A program made the translations under genes and the position numbers. 64,000 bases of DNA from Cryobacterium arcticum (lineage in GTDB: Bacteria; Actinomycetota; Actinomycetes; Actinomycetales; Microbacteriaceae), in the NCBI RefSeq assembly GCF_003185895.1, contig NZ_QHLY01000012.1, positions 992,001 through 1,056,000 of the forward strand, read 5' to 3'. Within the stretch, counting starts at the first letter, position 1. Every line of letters begins with the position of its first letter. The notes under the pieces are model-generated. The model saw nothing but the letters and a program-made list of their open reading frames with translations. It made no database searches and was not told the DNA's origin. This document shows, piece by piece, positions 1 through 7,924 of this stretch.

Positions 1-312
1 GTTGGCCTCTGGCGCGATGAACTCGAGGGCGAGCTGGGCGTCGTCCTCATCGCGCTGAACGGCGTAGGGCAGGCGCACCGGCACAAAGCGCAGGGCGTGC
101 CCTTCCACGGTGAGTTCTTCGATCGCGAGCTGGCACAACCGGCCGGCCAACGACGAGTCCTGGCCGCCGCTGATGCCCAGCACTAGGCCTTTGGCGCCGC
201 TGGCAAGCAGGTAGTCCTTGAGGAAGTCGACGCGGCGGCGAATCTCGGCGGCCGGGTTGATGGATGGGCTCACGTGCAGTGCCGCGATGATTCGCGCCTG
301 GTTCTCTCGCAT
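1..312 (-). CDS. nadE: NAD+ synthase, 5' part only (gene runs off the window)
   Basis: This is the first 104 codons of ammonia-dependent NAD+ synthetase, the cytoplasmic last step of NAD biosynthesis (deamido-NAD + NH3 + ATP). The ATG at 312 begins MRENQARII, and the reading frame stays open to the window edge. The ATP-pyrophosphatase P-loop SGGQDSS follows LVLGI at about residue 45, which is diagnostic for the family. The catalytic C-terminal half lies outside the window. The gene is read away from tRNA-Arg and follows that tRNA's terminator, so it probably has its own promoter in the roughly 60 bp upstream of the start. Confidence 0.93.
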   Translation of the reverse strand, partial: MRENQARIIAALHVSPSINPAAEIRRRVDFLKDYLLASGAKGLVLGISGGQDSSLAGRLCQLAIEELTVEGHALRFVPVRLPYAVQRDEDDAQLALEFIAPEAN

Positions 313-373
313 GCAACGAATCTAGCAACTCGGCGCAAGCGCTGCAGTGCACATCTGCCCGGTCAGCGAGCGG

Positions 374-406
374 AAAAAACCCCGCCGGCGCGAGGCCGGC
401 GGGGTT
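374..406 (-). terminator. Rho-independent terminator of tRNA-Arg
   Basis: A perfect 12-bp GC-rich stem (378-389 with 395-406) and a 5-nt loop are followed on the minus strand by six T residues (374-379). It sits 7 bp downstream of the tRNA 3' end and separates it from nadE. Confidence 0.92.
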
Positions 407-412
407 GTGCTG

Positions 413-485
413 TGCCCCCGGCAGGATTCGAACCTGCGACAAAGAGATTAGAAGGCTCCTGCTCTATCCCCTGAGCTACGGGGGC
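413..485 (-). tRNA. tRNA-Arg (anticodon UCU)
   Basis: The cloverleaf folds by eye. The 7-bp acceptor stem is GCCCCCG/CGGGGGC, the D arm is GCTC...GAGC, the anticodon loop is CTTCTAA with anticodon TCT (reads AGA), and the T arm is GCAGG-TTCGAAT-CCTGC, followed by discriminator A. The bottom pair of the anticodon stem is a C-T mismatch. CCA is not encoded. AGA is a rare codon in such a GC-rich genome. Confidence 0.95.
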
Positions 486-557
486 GCATAGCGGTTCAAC
501 GATACCGCAGTCGCGCGGGGACGGGAGTCTCTGCCGCGCGGCGAGGGCGCCGGTGCG

Positions 558-818
558 TCAGAGGGCCTTGGCCGTCGCCACCAGCACCTGGGCGAGCGTG
601 GGGACACCACCGGCCCGGAAGACCTCGGTGCCGGAGCTGTCGCGCACGATGATCATGGGCGTGTTGCGGATGCCCGCGGCCTCGGCTTCGGCGTTGTCCC
701 GGGCCACATCCAATTCCCGCACCGTGGCGGCCGGAACCAGGCGTTCGACCTCGGCCAGGATCGCCCGGGTCTGCAGGCACGGTTCGCAAAAGGCCGAAGA
801 GAAGAAGACGAGTTCCAT
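558..818 (-). CDS. Small thioredoxin/glutaredoxin-like protein
   Basis: This 86-residue protein has the minimal thioredoxin fold. It begins MELVFFSSAFCEPC, with the redox pair C11-E-P-C14 right after the first beta strand. The cis-proline loop NTPMI lies near residue 53, and the C-terminal helix ends TAKAL. It has no signal peptide, so it should be cytoplasmic. The CEPC dipeptide differs from the classical CGPC, so its reduction potential and partner cannot be inferred. It lies 8 bp downstream of a small membrane protein on the same strand and is probably co-transcribed with it. Confidence 0.85.
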   Translation of the reverse strand: MELVFFSSAFCEPCLQTRAILAEVERLVPAATVRELDVARDNAEAEAAGIRNTPMIIVRDSSGTEVFRAGGVPTLAQVLVATAKAL

Positions 819-826
819 GACCGGTC

Positions 827-1045
827 CTAACCGTTGACAAGCGCGATGATGCCCACCACGGCGGAGACCGCGGCCAACAGCAGCGACACCCCGACCAACA
901 CGGAGTGCACGATGAGGAATGAAGTGGGCTTGCCCGCAGCGTCCCGTGCCCGCGCATCCTGGCTGACCCGCTTGTAGAAGCGCGGCCAGACCACGACATT
1001 CCAGACGGCGTTGACGAGGAGCAGAATCGCGAGTGTTGTAAGCAT
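827..1045 (-). CDS. Small two-helix membrane protein (SCO4848-like family)
   Basis: This 72-residue protein starts at the ATG at 1045 (MLTTLAILLL). It has one membrane helix at about residues 3-20, a basic stretch around PRFYKRVSQDARARD, and a second helix at about 45-68. The frame is open much further upstream, but that extension lies antisense to orn and is not used. The short size, the position of the two helices and the neighbourhood next to orn fit a conserved actinobacterial family of unknown function. It is probably in an operon with the thioredoxin-like gene 8 bp downstream. Confidence 0.75.
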   Translation of the reverse strand: MLTTLAILLLVNAVWNVVVWPRFYKRVSQDARARDAAGKPTSFLIVHSVLVGVSLLLAAVSAVVGIIALVNG

Positions 1046-1126
1046 CCCGGCAATTCTACGAGCCAACAGCACAGTGGCGGGCGGCCGTCCGGGGCCGCTG
1101 TCCGGGCCCACCGCTAGACTCGGGCC

Positions 1127-1747
1127 ATGACAAACAGCAGTGACCGGTTGGTATGGATCGACTGTGAAATGACCGGGCTCGACATCAACAGCGACGAACT
1201 TGTGGAGATTGCGGTGGTCGTCACCGACTTCGACCTCAACATTCTCGACCCGGGCCTCGACATCGTGATCAAGCCCGATTCTTCCGCGCTCGAGAACATG
1301 GGCGATTTCGTGCGCAATATGCACACCTCGTCCGGCCTGATCGAAGAAATTCCCCAGGGCGTGAGCGTGGCCGAGGCCGAATACCAGGTGCTCGAGTACA
1401 TCCTGCGCTTCGTGCCAGAAGACCAGCGCGCTCCGCTGGCCGGAAACTCGATCGGCACCGACCGCGCGTTCCTGGCCAAGTACATGCCGCGCCTGGACAA
1501 GCAGCTGCACTACCGCAACGTCGACGTGTCATCGATCAAGGAACTCGCGCACCGCTGGTTCCCGCGCGCGTACTTCAACGCCCCTGCCAAGGACGGCGGC
1601 CACCGTGCTCTCGCCGACATCCTGGAATCGATTCGCGAGCTCGCCTACTACCGTCAGAGCGTCTTCGTGGCCGATCCCGGACCCACAAGTGCCGAAGCAA
1701 AATCGCACGCAGCGGCCGTTGTGAACAACTTCACCTCAAACGTGTAA
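1127..1747 (+). CDS. orn: Oligoribonuclease (DEDDh 3'-5' exoribonuclease)
   Basis: This 206-residue enzyme degrades 2-5-nt RNA fragments and linear dinucleotides such as pGpG, which makes it important for RNA turnover and cyclic-di-GMP disposal. The DEDDh signature is visible: [10 protein letters not shown] near residue 10 (D12 and E14), the second acidic motif region around SIGTDRAF, and a final HRALADI with the catalytic His and Asp. Length and start (ATG 1127) match the family. It ends 44 bp before tRNA-His and is read divergently from the small membrane protein gene. Confidence 0.96.
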   Translation: MTNSSDRLVWIDCEMTGLDINSDELVEIAVVVTDFDLNILDPGLDIVIKPDSSALENMGDFVRNMHTSSGLIEEIPQGVSVAEAEYQVLEYILRFVPEDQRAPLAGNSIGTDRAFLAKYMPRLDKQLHYRNVDVSSIKELAHRWFPRAYFNAPAKDGGHRALADILESIRELAYYRQSVFVADPGPTSAEAKSHAAAVVNNFTSNV

Positions 1748-1791
1748 TAGAATTCTTGAGTTGCCTTCGCCGGCACGGTGAAGCAGCACAT

Positions 1792-1868
1792 GGTGGGTAT
1801 AGCTCAGCTGGTAGAGCGCCTGGTTGTGGTCCAGGAGGTCGCGGGTTCAAGCCCCGTTACTCACCCCA
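1792..1868 (+). tRNA. tRNA-His (anticodon GUG)
   Basis: The fold gives a 7-bp acceptor stem (GTGGGTA/TACTCAC, one G-T pair) plus the extra G at position -1 (1792) opposite C73, which is the identity element of tRNA-His. The anticodon loop is TTGTGGT with GTG, the T arm is GCGGG-TTCAAGC-CCCGT, and CCA is encoded at 1866-1868. Confidence 0.95.
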
Positions 1869-1875
1869 AGTAACG

Positions 1876-1908
1876 AAAGTCCCGGTTGCGAGAGCAGCCG
1901 GGACTTTT
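1876..1908 (+). terminator. Terminator of tRNA-His
   Basis: A perfect 10-bp inverted repeat (AAAGTCCCGG at 1876-1885, CCGGGACTTT at 1898-1907) ends in four T residues, 7 bp after the encoded CCA. The short T run makes it somewhat weaker than the tRNA-Arg terminator. Confidence 0.8.
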
Positions 1909-1935
1909 GGCTTTAACGCGTGTCATGCTGAAGAG

Positions 1936-2286
1936 ATGCTCACGCTCAGCCACGACGACTTCGAACGTCTCGTCATCGACGAACTCGACCTGCTCCCCGA
2001 CGACATGGTCGACGGCCTCGACAACCTCATCTTCGTGGTGGAGGATCGGCCGGAGGACGGCAGCCTCGACACCCTCGGCCTCTATGACGGTGTGGCCCTG
2101 ACCGAACGCGGGCAGTACGGCTTCGGCGAGATGCCCGACCGGATCATCATTTTTCGCGAGCCGCTGCTGGCCATCGTCGCGGATCTCGATGAGCTCCGCG
2201 ACGAAGTGCATGTCACCCTGGTGCACGAGATCGCCCATTTCTACGGCATTGACGACGACAGGCTGCACGAGCTGGGCTGGGCGTGA
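1936..2286 (+). CDS. Small zincin-like metallopeptidase (HExxHxxGxxD)
   Basis: This 116-residue protein carries the zinc motif HEIAHFYGIDD (H97, E98, H101, then G104 and D107), typical of the actinobacterial/proteobacterial family of short zincins once called DUF1025 (metallopeptidase family, Pfam Zincin_1). I chose the ATG at 1936 because frames opening further upstream run through the tRNA-His gene. The protein is acidic and has no signal peptide, so it should be cytoplasmic. Substrate unknown. A possible shared transcript with the carboxypeptidase-like gene 22 bp downstream is inference from spacing only. Confidence 0.85.
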   Translation: MLTLSHDDFERLVIDELDLLPDDMVDGLDNLIFVVEDRPEDGSLDTLGLYDGVALTERGQYGFGEMPDRIIIFREPLLAIVADLDELRDEVHVTLVHEIAHFYGIDDDRLHELGWA

Positions 2287-2308
2287 CGCCGGTCGGCTAC
2301 CCTGAACC

Positions 2309-3634
2309 ATGAGCAGATTTCGACCCGGCCGTGTGATCGGAATCTCGGTGGGAACACTCGTGATCCTCGCCATCGGCGTGTACGGTCCTGCCACCCTGCT
2401 CGGTCCGCTGCCCGCCGCTGAGGTCGCCCTCAGCGTGCCGGCCGCGGCCGTCGCCGCGTCGACCCCGGCGCTGCCCGTCGCGGGAACCAGCGGCGTCCTG
2501 GCCATCGCCCCGTTGGAGGCGCCGGCCGACGACGCGACGGCCGGTACCGATGACACAGCGGCTACCACCACGGCTAATACAGCAGAGACCCCGGCCCTGG
2601 GCGAGACGCCGATCGCGGTCGGCGGTGGCGCTGACGCGCTGCCGATGGCGTCCGCCGCCAAGATCATCACCGCGCTCGTGGTGCTCGACGCCAAGCCGCT
2701 CAAGCTGGACGAGCCCGGTCCGGCGTACTCCCTCGTCACCGCCGACTACCAGGACTACCTGGACTACACCGCGGAAGGTGCCCGCACTGTCATCGTCTTC
2801 TCGGGCGAGTCCTGGACCCAACGGGAGATGTTGCAGGCCCTCATCCTGGGCTCGAGCAACAACCACGCCGACACCCTGGCTCGCTGGGCCTTCGGCTCCG
2901 TCGACGCCTACCTCACTGCCGCGAACGACTGGCTGGCGGCGAACGGCATGCCGGACACCACCGTCGTGGACGCCAACGGGCTACTCGAGGGCAGTGCCGG
3001 CACCGGAGCGGATCTCGCGAGGCTCGCGGGGCTGGCGGCCACCAACCCCATCGTGTCCGACATCATCCAGAACCCCGCCTCGGCGTTGGTGAACCAACGC
3101 GGTGTCAACAACACCACCGCCTACCTGCCCGAAGAGGGCATCACCGGGATTTCCCGCAGCTACACCGACGAGGGCGGTGTCTGCTTCCTCTTCACCGGCA
3201 CGGTGGACGCCCAGGGCAAGACGTTCACCTTCGCAGGCGCGTTCATCGGCGAACCGGACTACGACACCCTCACGGCCGACCTCACGGCGCTGATGGCCTC
3301 GGCCAGGGCCGGGGTCACTGAGCTTCCCGTGCTGGCCGAGGGCGCCGCCTACGCCACCCTGACCACCGCCTGGGGCGATTCGGCGGATGCCGTGGTCGGC
3401 ACACCGAAGACCCGGTTCGGCTGGCAGGCCGCGACGCCCGGCGAGGCCGAGGTGGACATCGAGGATGTCACGACGGGGCGCGCGGGCAGCAAGGTCGGCC
3501 GAGTCACCGTCGATGCCTTCGGCGAGAGTGTCTCCTCGAGCCTCGAGCTCGACTCGAGCTTGACCGACCCCGGTCCGGGCTGGCGGTTGCTGCACCCCGT
3601 GCCCCTGATCAGCGCGCTCATCGCCGCTCAGTAG
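2309..3634 (+). CDS. D-Ala-D-Ala carboxypeptidase-like protein (S11/PBP), KTG motif missing
   Basis: This 441-residue S11-type penicillin-binding protein has an N-terminal membrane anchor (about residues 8-30) and an Ala/Thr-rich linker to about residue 105. The catalytic domain follows with S115-A-A-K118 (nucleophile and general base) and S183-N-N185 (SxN). At the place where the family has G-I-K-T-G-x-T-D, this protein reads G-I-S-R-S-Y-T-D (281-287), so the KTG lysine is replaced by serine. It should sit outside the membrane and act on, or merely bind, peptidoglycan stem peptides. Family membership is sure; activity is doubtful. Confidence 0.85.
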   Translation: MSRFRPGRVIGISVGTLVILAIGVYGPATLLGPLPAAEVALSVPAAAVAASTPALPVAGTSGVLAIAPLEAPADDATAGTDDTAATTTANTAETPALGETPIAVGGGADALPMASAAKIITALVVLDAKPLKLDEPGPAYSLVTADYQDYLDYTAEGARTVIVFSGESWTQREMLQALILGSSNNHADTLARWAFGSVDAYLTAANDWLAANGMPDTTVVDANGLLEGSAGTGADLARLAGLAATNPIVSDIIQNPASALVNQRGVNNTTAYLPEEGITGISRSYTDEGGVCFLFTGTVDAQGKTFTFAGAFIGEPDYDTLTADLTALMASARAGVTELPVLAEGAAYATLTTAWGDSADAVVGTPKTRFGWQAATPGEAEVDIEDVTTGRAGSKVGRVTVDAFGESVSSSLELDSSLTDPGPGWRLLHPVPLISALIAAQ

Positions 3635-3647
3635 CGGAGCGGGCGGA

Positions 3648-3914
3648 TCAGTCCGGTTCGTCGTTGGATTCGACCGGGTCGCTGTCGCCGGAGTCGAAGG
3701 CGTATCGCACGTGCAGTTTGCCCTGTACCTCGCGGGAATCGACCTCGTCGTACCAGAACAGCGATTCCATGCTGTCGACGGCGGCGACCATGCTGATCCG
3801 TGGATCGTGCGTGCCGTGCAGGAGCACCCGGGTGTCGGTCTGGCCCTCGAGCGGGCCGTCCACGAACTCCACGGTGTACTCAGTGTTCTCATTGCCACTC
3901 TGCGGGGTAGTCAT
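3648..3914 (-). CDS. Hypothetical acidic protein, 88 residues
   Basis: I do not recognise this protein. It begins MTTPQSGNEN and has an alternating beta-rich middle (YTVEFVDGPLEG, then TRVLLHGTHD and MESLFWYDEV). It ends in a highly acidic Ser/Asp tail. No signal peptide, membrane helix or Cys pair is visible. The gene lies 9 bp downstream of the P-loop kinase gene on the same strand, so it may be the last gene of the ECF transporter transcript. Codon use matches the neighbours, which supports it being real. Confidence 0.7.
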   Translation of the reverse strand: MTTPQSGNENTEYTVEFVDGPLEGQTDTRVLLHGTHDPRISMVAAVDSMESLFWYDEVDSREVQGKLHVRYAFDSGDSDPVESNDEPD

Positions 3915-3923
3915 ACCCCCAAC

Positions 3924-4508
3924 TTACTGCGGGGCCGGGTCCGGCGTCGCGACCAATCGCACGGTTGCGGTCTGCTCCGGCCGTTCCCTGAGCTGGTAGG
4001 CCGCCCAGTCCCGCTGCCACTGGTCCCAGTGCTCCTCGAAGACGCCGTTGTCCCTGGCCAACGCGCGCTGCTTGCGGATGCCGTCATCGGCATCCAGCCA
4101 CACCCGCACGTCGCTGAGCCCGGCGTGCGCCCGGGCGAGGGCACCGCAGCCCTCGATCACCAGCGGTGCGTCCGGGTCGACGCTGTGCCATTCGGCCGGG
4201 GCGTCGGCCAGCCAGTCGTGCCGTTGCCAGCCCGCGACGAGCCCGGTGCGGCGCGGGGTGAGCAGGCGGCCGCCGACCGCGGTGATCGCGGCATCCAGGC
4301 CGCCCCAGCCCGGATAGATGTCGTCGAGACGTACCAGGGTTGGTGTCCGCGGCCCGGGCCAGGCGGCGATCACGGCATCGGCGAGGGTACTCTTGCCGGC
4401 CCCGCTGGGTCCGTCGATGAGCACAACGGCCCGGTCGCCGACCGGATGCCGGCCGAGGCCGCGAACGGCGGCCAGCACGGGCGTCACCAATCGGTCAGGC
4501 GAGCACAA
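3924..4508 (-). CDS. Uridine-kinase-like P-loop ATPase
   Basis: This 194-residue protein contains a Walker A motif GPSGAGKS (about residues 33-40) after VVLID. A Walker-B-like acidic stretch, LVRLDDIYPGWGGLD, follows the first strand, as in uridine kinase/phosphoribulokinase-type small-molecule kinases. Later it has VIEGCGAL, the usual second strand of that fold. The substrate cannot be read from sequence. Its 3'-ward position in the thiamine-transporter transcript, overlapping ecfT by 14 bp, suggests a metabolite kinase, but this linkage is inference. Confidence 0.78.
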   Translation of the reverse strand: MCSPDRLVTPVLAAVRGLGRHPVGDRAVVLIDGPSGAGKSTLADAVIAAWPGPRTPTLVRLDDIYPGWGGLDAAITAVGGRLLTPRRTGLVAGWQRHDWLADAPAEWHSVDPDAPLVIEGCGALARAHAGLSDVRVWLDADDGIRKQRALARDNGVFEEHWDQWQRDWAAYQLRERPEQTATVRLVATPDPAPQ

Positions 4509-5289
4509 AGTGCCACGTCCCCGCCAGAATCGCCGCGGTGATCGACGCGGCGGCGATGGCCACCCCGATCAGTACAACCAGGCCGTCGCGCCGGCCGAAC
4601 ACCGATTCCCGGGCCCACGTGCGCGGTTCGTCGCTGCCGAAGCCGCGCGCTTCCATGGCGGTGGCGAGTTTGCTGCCCCGCCGCACCGACAACACCAGCA
4701 GCGAGAAGGCGAGGGAGCGGAACCGGGCTGCCTTGCCCCTGAGCCCGCCGCCGTCGCCCACTCCCCTGGCCCGCCGGGCCAACGCGAGCGAATGCCAGTC
4801 GTCGATGAACATACCCACCAGCCGGAGGCCGGCCAGGGCGCCCAGTACGAACCGGGCCGGCAGGCGGAGCACCTGGGCGAGCCCGTCTCCCAGGTCGGTC
4901 GGGTCGGTGGTCGCCAGCAGCACGATGCCGGGAAGGCCGATGGCGAGCACCCGCAGCCCGATCGCGAGACCCAGCGCCACCGAGCCCTCGGTGATGCTCA
5001 CCCAGCCGCCGCTCCACAACACCGCACCGGAGTCCTCGCCGTAGAGGATGGTGGTCAGCATGCCGAACGGCGCCGCGATCCAGACCGGCGCCGTGCGCAG
5101 CCAGAACTGACGGGCATTCAACCCACACCAGGCCAGCAGGATGGCCTCCAACGCCAGGGCGACCGCGGCCGACACCCAGTCGATCGAGAGCATCAGAGCG
5201 CAACTGATCAGCAGGGCGACGGCCAGCTTGGCGACGGGGTTCACTCGAGCGATCGCGCTCGGCCGGATCTCCGGGGTCATCAGGCTCAT
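4495..5289 (-). CDS. ECF transporter transmembrane component EcfT (YkoC-like)
   Basis: This 264-residue integral membrane protein has about five to six hydrophobic segments and begins MSLMTPEIRPS. The coupling helix carries the Ala-Arg-Gly type motif (ALARRARGVGD, around residue 170), which docks into the ATPase subunits of energy-coupling-factor transporters. A second such motif, MEARGFG, lies near residue 220. The start overlaps the stop of the ATPase gene by 4 bp (ATGA). The partners are the fused ATPase and the YkoE-type S component upstream, and the system is under a TPP riboswitch. Confidence 0.92.
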   Translation of the reverse strand: MSLMTPEIRPSAIARVNPVAKLAVALLISCALMLSIDWVSAAVALALEAILLAWCGLNARQFWLRTAPVWIAAPFGMLTTILYGEDSGAVLWSGGWVSITEGSVALGLAIGLRVLAIGLPGIVLLATTDPTDLGDGLAQVLRLPARFVLGALAGLRLVGMFIDDWHSLALARRARGVGDGGGLRGKAARFRSLAFSLLVLSVRRGSKLATAMEARGFGSDEPRTWARESVFGRRDGLVVLIGVAIAAASITAAILAGTWHFVLA

Positions 5290-6857
5290 GGGGTGCCTCC
5301 CTCGACCGGCGGCGCCGGACGGGACGGGCCGGCGGATGCGACCGGTCCGGTCGACACCACCCGTCCCGTCGCAGGGCCGGCGCCGGGCACGAGGGTGAGC
5401 CGTGCATCCGCCAGGGCGGTCACGAACAGGTCGTCGTGCGTGACAGCGACGACCGCGGTGCCGGTGCCCTGCAGTTCGGCGAGCAACCGCACCAATTCGG
5501 CCCAGGTGCGGGCGTCCTGGCCGAAGGTGGGTTCGTCGAGCACGAGCAGCCGTGGCCGGGTGGCCAGGACCGTCGCCACCGACAGGCGGCGCTTCTCCCC
5601 GCCGGACAGCGTGAACGGGTTCGCGTCGGCGAGGTGGTCGAGACGGAGGCGGGTGAGCAGCCCGTCGACGCGTTCGGCCTGTTCGGCCGCGCCGAGGCCG
5701 AGGGCGCGAGGACCGACCAGCAGTTCACTGCGCACGGTTCCCGCCAGGAACTGGTGCTCGGGGTCCTGGAAGACCGTTCCGATGCGCTCCAGCAGGTCGC
5801 GGGAGCGCCAGCGGTGCGGTGCCTCGCCGATGCCGGCGGCCAACGCGCTGGTCGCCGCCAGGCGTCCGCCCGCCGGGGCGAGGAGTCCGGCGAGGGTGAG
5901 CGCGAGGGTCGATTTGCCAGTGCCGTTGGGTCCGGTGATCGCGAGGGTGCTCCCGGCCCGCACATCGAGGTCGAGACCGTCGGCCACGGGCACGGCCTGT
6001 CGACGGGCGAACGGCACCCGGCCCACCGCGAGATCCTGTGCGCTGAGCAGAGTGTCGCCCGCGGCTTCGGTGCGGTGCGGCATGGCCGGCGGGAAGCGCG
6101 GAATCCACACCCCGGCGGCCGCGAGCCGTTCACCTTCTGCGCTGAGCACGGTTCCGGCGGGGCCGTCCGCGAGCACGCCTCCGGCGGGATCGAGCACGAT
6201 CACCCGGTCCACCACGTCCTGCCAGACCGCCACCCGGTGCTCGATCACGATCAGCGTGGCGCCGCTGGCTTCCACCGATCGATGAACCGCATCCCGCACC
6301 TCCACGACGCCGTCGGGGTCGAGGTTCGCGGTCGGTTCGTCGAGCAGCACCAGGCCCGGACGCATCGCGAGCACGCCAGCCAGGGCCAGGCGCTGTTTCT
6401 GGCCGCCGCTGAGCGCGCTGGTGGGGTGCCGCAACGGCAGGTCGAGTCCGACGTCCGCGAGAGCTTGGCTCACGCGCGGCCAGATCTCGGCGCGGGGTAC
6501 GCCGAGGTTCTCACAGCCGAACGCGACGTCGTCGCCGACCCGGGCGAGGACAACCTGCGAATCCGGGTCTTGCAGCACCAGGCCGACCCGGCCGCGCGCC
6601 TGGCTGGGGCGCAGACCGTCGACGAATAGGTCGCCAGTCTCGTCGCCGTCCTCATCGTCGCCCAGTACCCCGGCCAGGGCGTGCATGAGAGTGCTCTTGC
6701 CCGCTCCGCTCGGCCCGAGCACGAGCACCCGCTCCCCCGGGCGGATGTCGAGGTCGAGTCCGGAGACCGCCTGCCGGGCCCGGCCGGCGTGCCGCCAGCC
6801 CCATCCGGAGGCGGTGACCCGTGACCCGGTCACAGTCGGGCCAGCCAGCCGGCGCAT
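5286..6857 (-). CDS. Fused double ATPase of the ECF transporter (YkoD-like)
   Basis: This 523-residue protein has two complete ABC ATPase domains in one chain. The first Walker A is GPSGAGKST (48-56), with LSGGQKQR and LLDEPTANLD. The second has GPNGTGKST, LSGGEKRR and VLDEPTFGQD. The fused pair replaces the EcfA1/EcfA2 heterodimer, as in B. subtilis YkoD. The frame continues upstream through the S-component gene, but the ATG at 6857, 10 bp after that gene's stop, is the sensible start. It energises uptake of a thiamine precursor in the inner membrane complex. Confidence 0.93.
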   Translation of the reverse strand: MRRLAGPTVTGSRVTASGWGWRHAGRARQAVSGLDLDIRPGERVLVLGPSGAGKSTLMHALAGVLGDDEDGDETGDLFVDGLRPSQARGRVGLVLQDPDSQVVLARVGDDVAFGCENLGVPRAEIWPRVSQALADVGLDLPLRHPTSALSGGQKQRLALAGVLAMRPGLVLLDEPTANLDPDGVVEVRDAVHRSVEASGATLIVIEHRVAVWQDVVDRVIVLDPAGGVLADGPAGTVLSAEGERLAAAGVWIPRFPPAMPHRTEAAGDTLLSAQDLAVGRVPFARRQAVPVADGLDLDVRAGSTLAITGPNGTGKSTLALTLAGLLAPAGGRLAATSALAAGIGEAPHRWRSRDLLERIGTVFQDPEHQFLAGTVRSELLVGPRALGLGAAEQAERVDGLLTRLRLDHLADANPFTLSGGEKRRLSVATVLATRPRLLVLDEPTFGQDARTWAELVRLLAELQGTGTAVVAVTHDDLFVTALADARLTLVPGAGPATGRVVSTGPVASAGPSRPAPPVEGGTP

Positions 6858-6867
6858 CCGGTCACGG

Positions 6868-7521
6868 TCACCGGGCGGATACGGGCTCGAGCCGGTCGGT
6901 GCGCCCGGTCTCCCGGCCGGAAGCGAACCGGCTGAGTGCCCCCGTGCGGGCCAGGCCGCGCACCGCGAGCCAGGAGAGCAATCCGGCCAGGACCGTGCCG
7001 GAGACGACGGCGGAGACGATGTAGACCGCCTTGTACCCGACATCCAGGGCCGCGTAGCTGGTGAAGGTGGTGTCGAGCAGGCCAACGGCGACGCCGGCCC
7101 CGGCTCCTGCCAGCAGCGCCACGCCGAGGCGCCAGTTGGTGTACAGGAACAGGGCAAAGATGATCTCAGCCCCGAGTCCTTCCACCACACCCCAGATCAG
7201 AGTGGAGAAGCCCCACTGGGTACCGATCAGCATCGACACCACGGCCGCGACGACCTCGGTGTAGACGGCGGCGCCGGGCTTGCGAATGATCAAGCCACCG
7301 AGCACTCCGGCGAACAGCCAGCCGCCGGCGAGCAGGCCCTCCAGCCCGGGCGTGAAGGCGAGGACGGCGCTCAGCGGGGACCAGGCCAGGCCCCAGGCCC
7401 AGAAGATGACACCGCTCGCGACGCCGATGACACTGGCCACGACGATGTCGACGACCCGCCATTTCAGCACCCGGGGCTTCCGGGTGGTCGAGCCGCGCAG
7501 AAGATTGGTTGATGCGTGCAC
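6868..7521 (-). CDS. ECF substrate-binding S component, YkoE type (thiamine precursor)
   Basis: This 217-residue membrane protein has about six helices. It begins MHASTNLLRG and has the YkoE-type core with WRVVDIVVASVIG near residue 22, followed by conserved Trp/Gly-rich helices. S components give substrate specificity; YkoE proteins are the subunit for hydroxymethylpyrimidine/thiamine in YkoEDC systems. The TPP riboswitch immediately upstream supports that assignment. It is the first gene of a transcript that continues through the fused ATPase, EcfT and the P-loop kinase. Confidence 0.92.
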   Translation of the reverse strand: MHASTNLLRGSTTRKPRVLKWRVVDIVVASVIGVASGVIFWAWGLAWSPLSAVLAFTPGLEGLLAGGWLFAGVLGGLIIRKPGAAVYTEVVAAVVSMLIGTQWGFSTLIWGVVEGLGAEIIFALFLYTNWRLGVALLAGAGAGVAVGLLDTTFTSYAALDVGYKAVYIVSAVVSGTVLAGLLSWLAVRGLARTGALSRFASGRETGRTDRLEPVSAR

Positions 7522-7567
7522 TGTTCGTGCCCTTTCCGTTGATGAAAACAGGGCACGGGATTGAGAA

Positions 7568-7656
7568 GCCTCCCTGCGCTGGCATGATCCAGATCAGGTT
7601 CGACGGTCGAAGCTGAAGTAGCTTCCTCTCAGCCCGGTTCACCGGACTCCCGTGTT
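7568..7656 (-). promoter_or_regulatory. TPP riboswitch (Thi box)
   Basis: On the minus strand the leader reads GGGAGTCC, GGCTGAGAGG and later GAACCTGATCTGGATCATGCC, then GCGCAGGGA. These are the conserved P2/J and thi-box elements of the thiamine pyrophosphate riboswitch. The variable P3a-like stem is AAGCTACTTCAGCTT. It lies about 45 bp upstream of the YkoE start and should switch off transporter expression when TPP is abundant. Confidence 0.97.
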
Positions 7657-7664
7657 CGGTTACG

Positions 7665-7670
7665 AGTATA
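7665..7670 (-). promoter_or_regulatory. Possible -10 element of the ykoEDC promoter
   Basis: TATACT on the minus strand lies about 9 bp upstream of the first conserved riboswitch base, as expected for a -10 box. No good -35 hexamer is visible 16-18 bp upstream. Confidence 0.45.
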
Positions 7671-7717
7671 GGTGCCCCCGCTCCTCGCGGCGAGACCTCG
7701 AGCCCCCGCGACCCACC

Positions 7718-7924
7718 GTGTCCAGCGCACCCACTCCGCTGGTCGAGCCTGTCGAGACCCGGCAACCCATAGTGTCCACCGCACCCGTCTCGCTGGTCGA
7801 GCTTGTCGAGACCGTCGCGACCCATCGTGTCCACCGCACCCGTCTCGCTGGTCGAGCTTGTCGAGACCCCGCAACCCATCGTGTCCACCGCACCCGTCTC
7901 GCTGGTCGAGCTTGTCGAGACCCC
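7718..7924. repeat. Tandem 54-55-bp repeats with a 19-bp TCGA-rich core
   Basis: Four consecutive units begin at 7718, 7772, 7827 and 7881. Each contains the core GGTCGAGCTTGTCGAGACC (first copy with one change) preceded by CACCGCACCCGTCTCGCT and followed by a short AACCCATC-type spacer. Units 2-4 are nearly identical. A partial degenerate unit lies upstream (about 7690-7717). The core reappears in opposite orientation after the HNH gene. No coding potential is apparent. Confidence 0.9.

Noticed and set aside
7718..7924. CRISPR array
   Set aside because: Repeats recur every 54-55 bp, but the sequence between cores is itself repeated, so there are no unique spacers. No cas genes are present.
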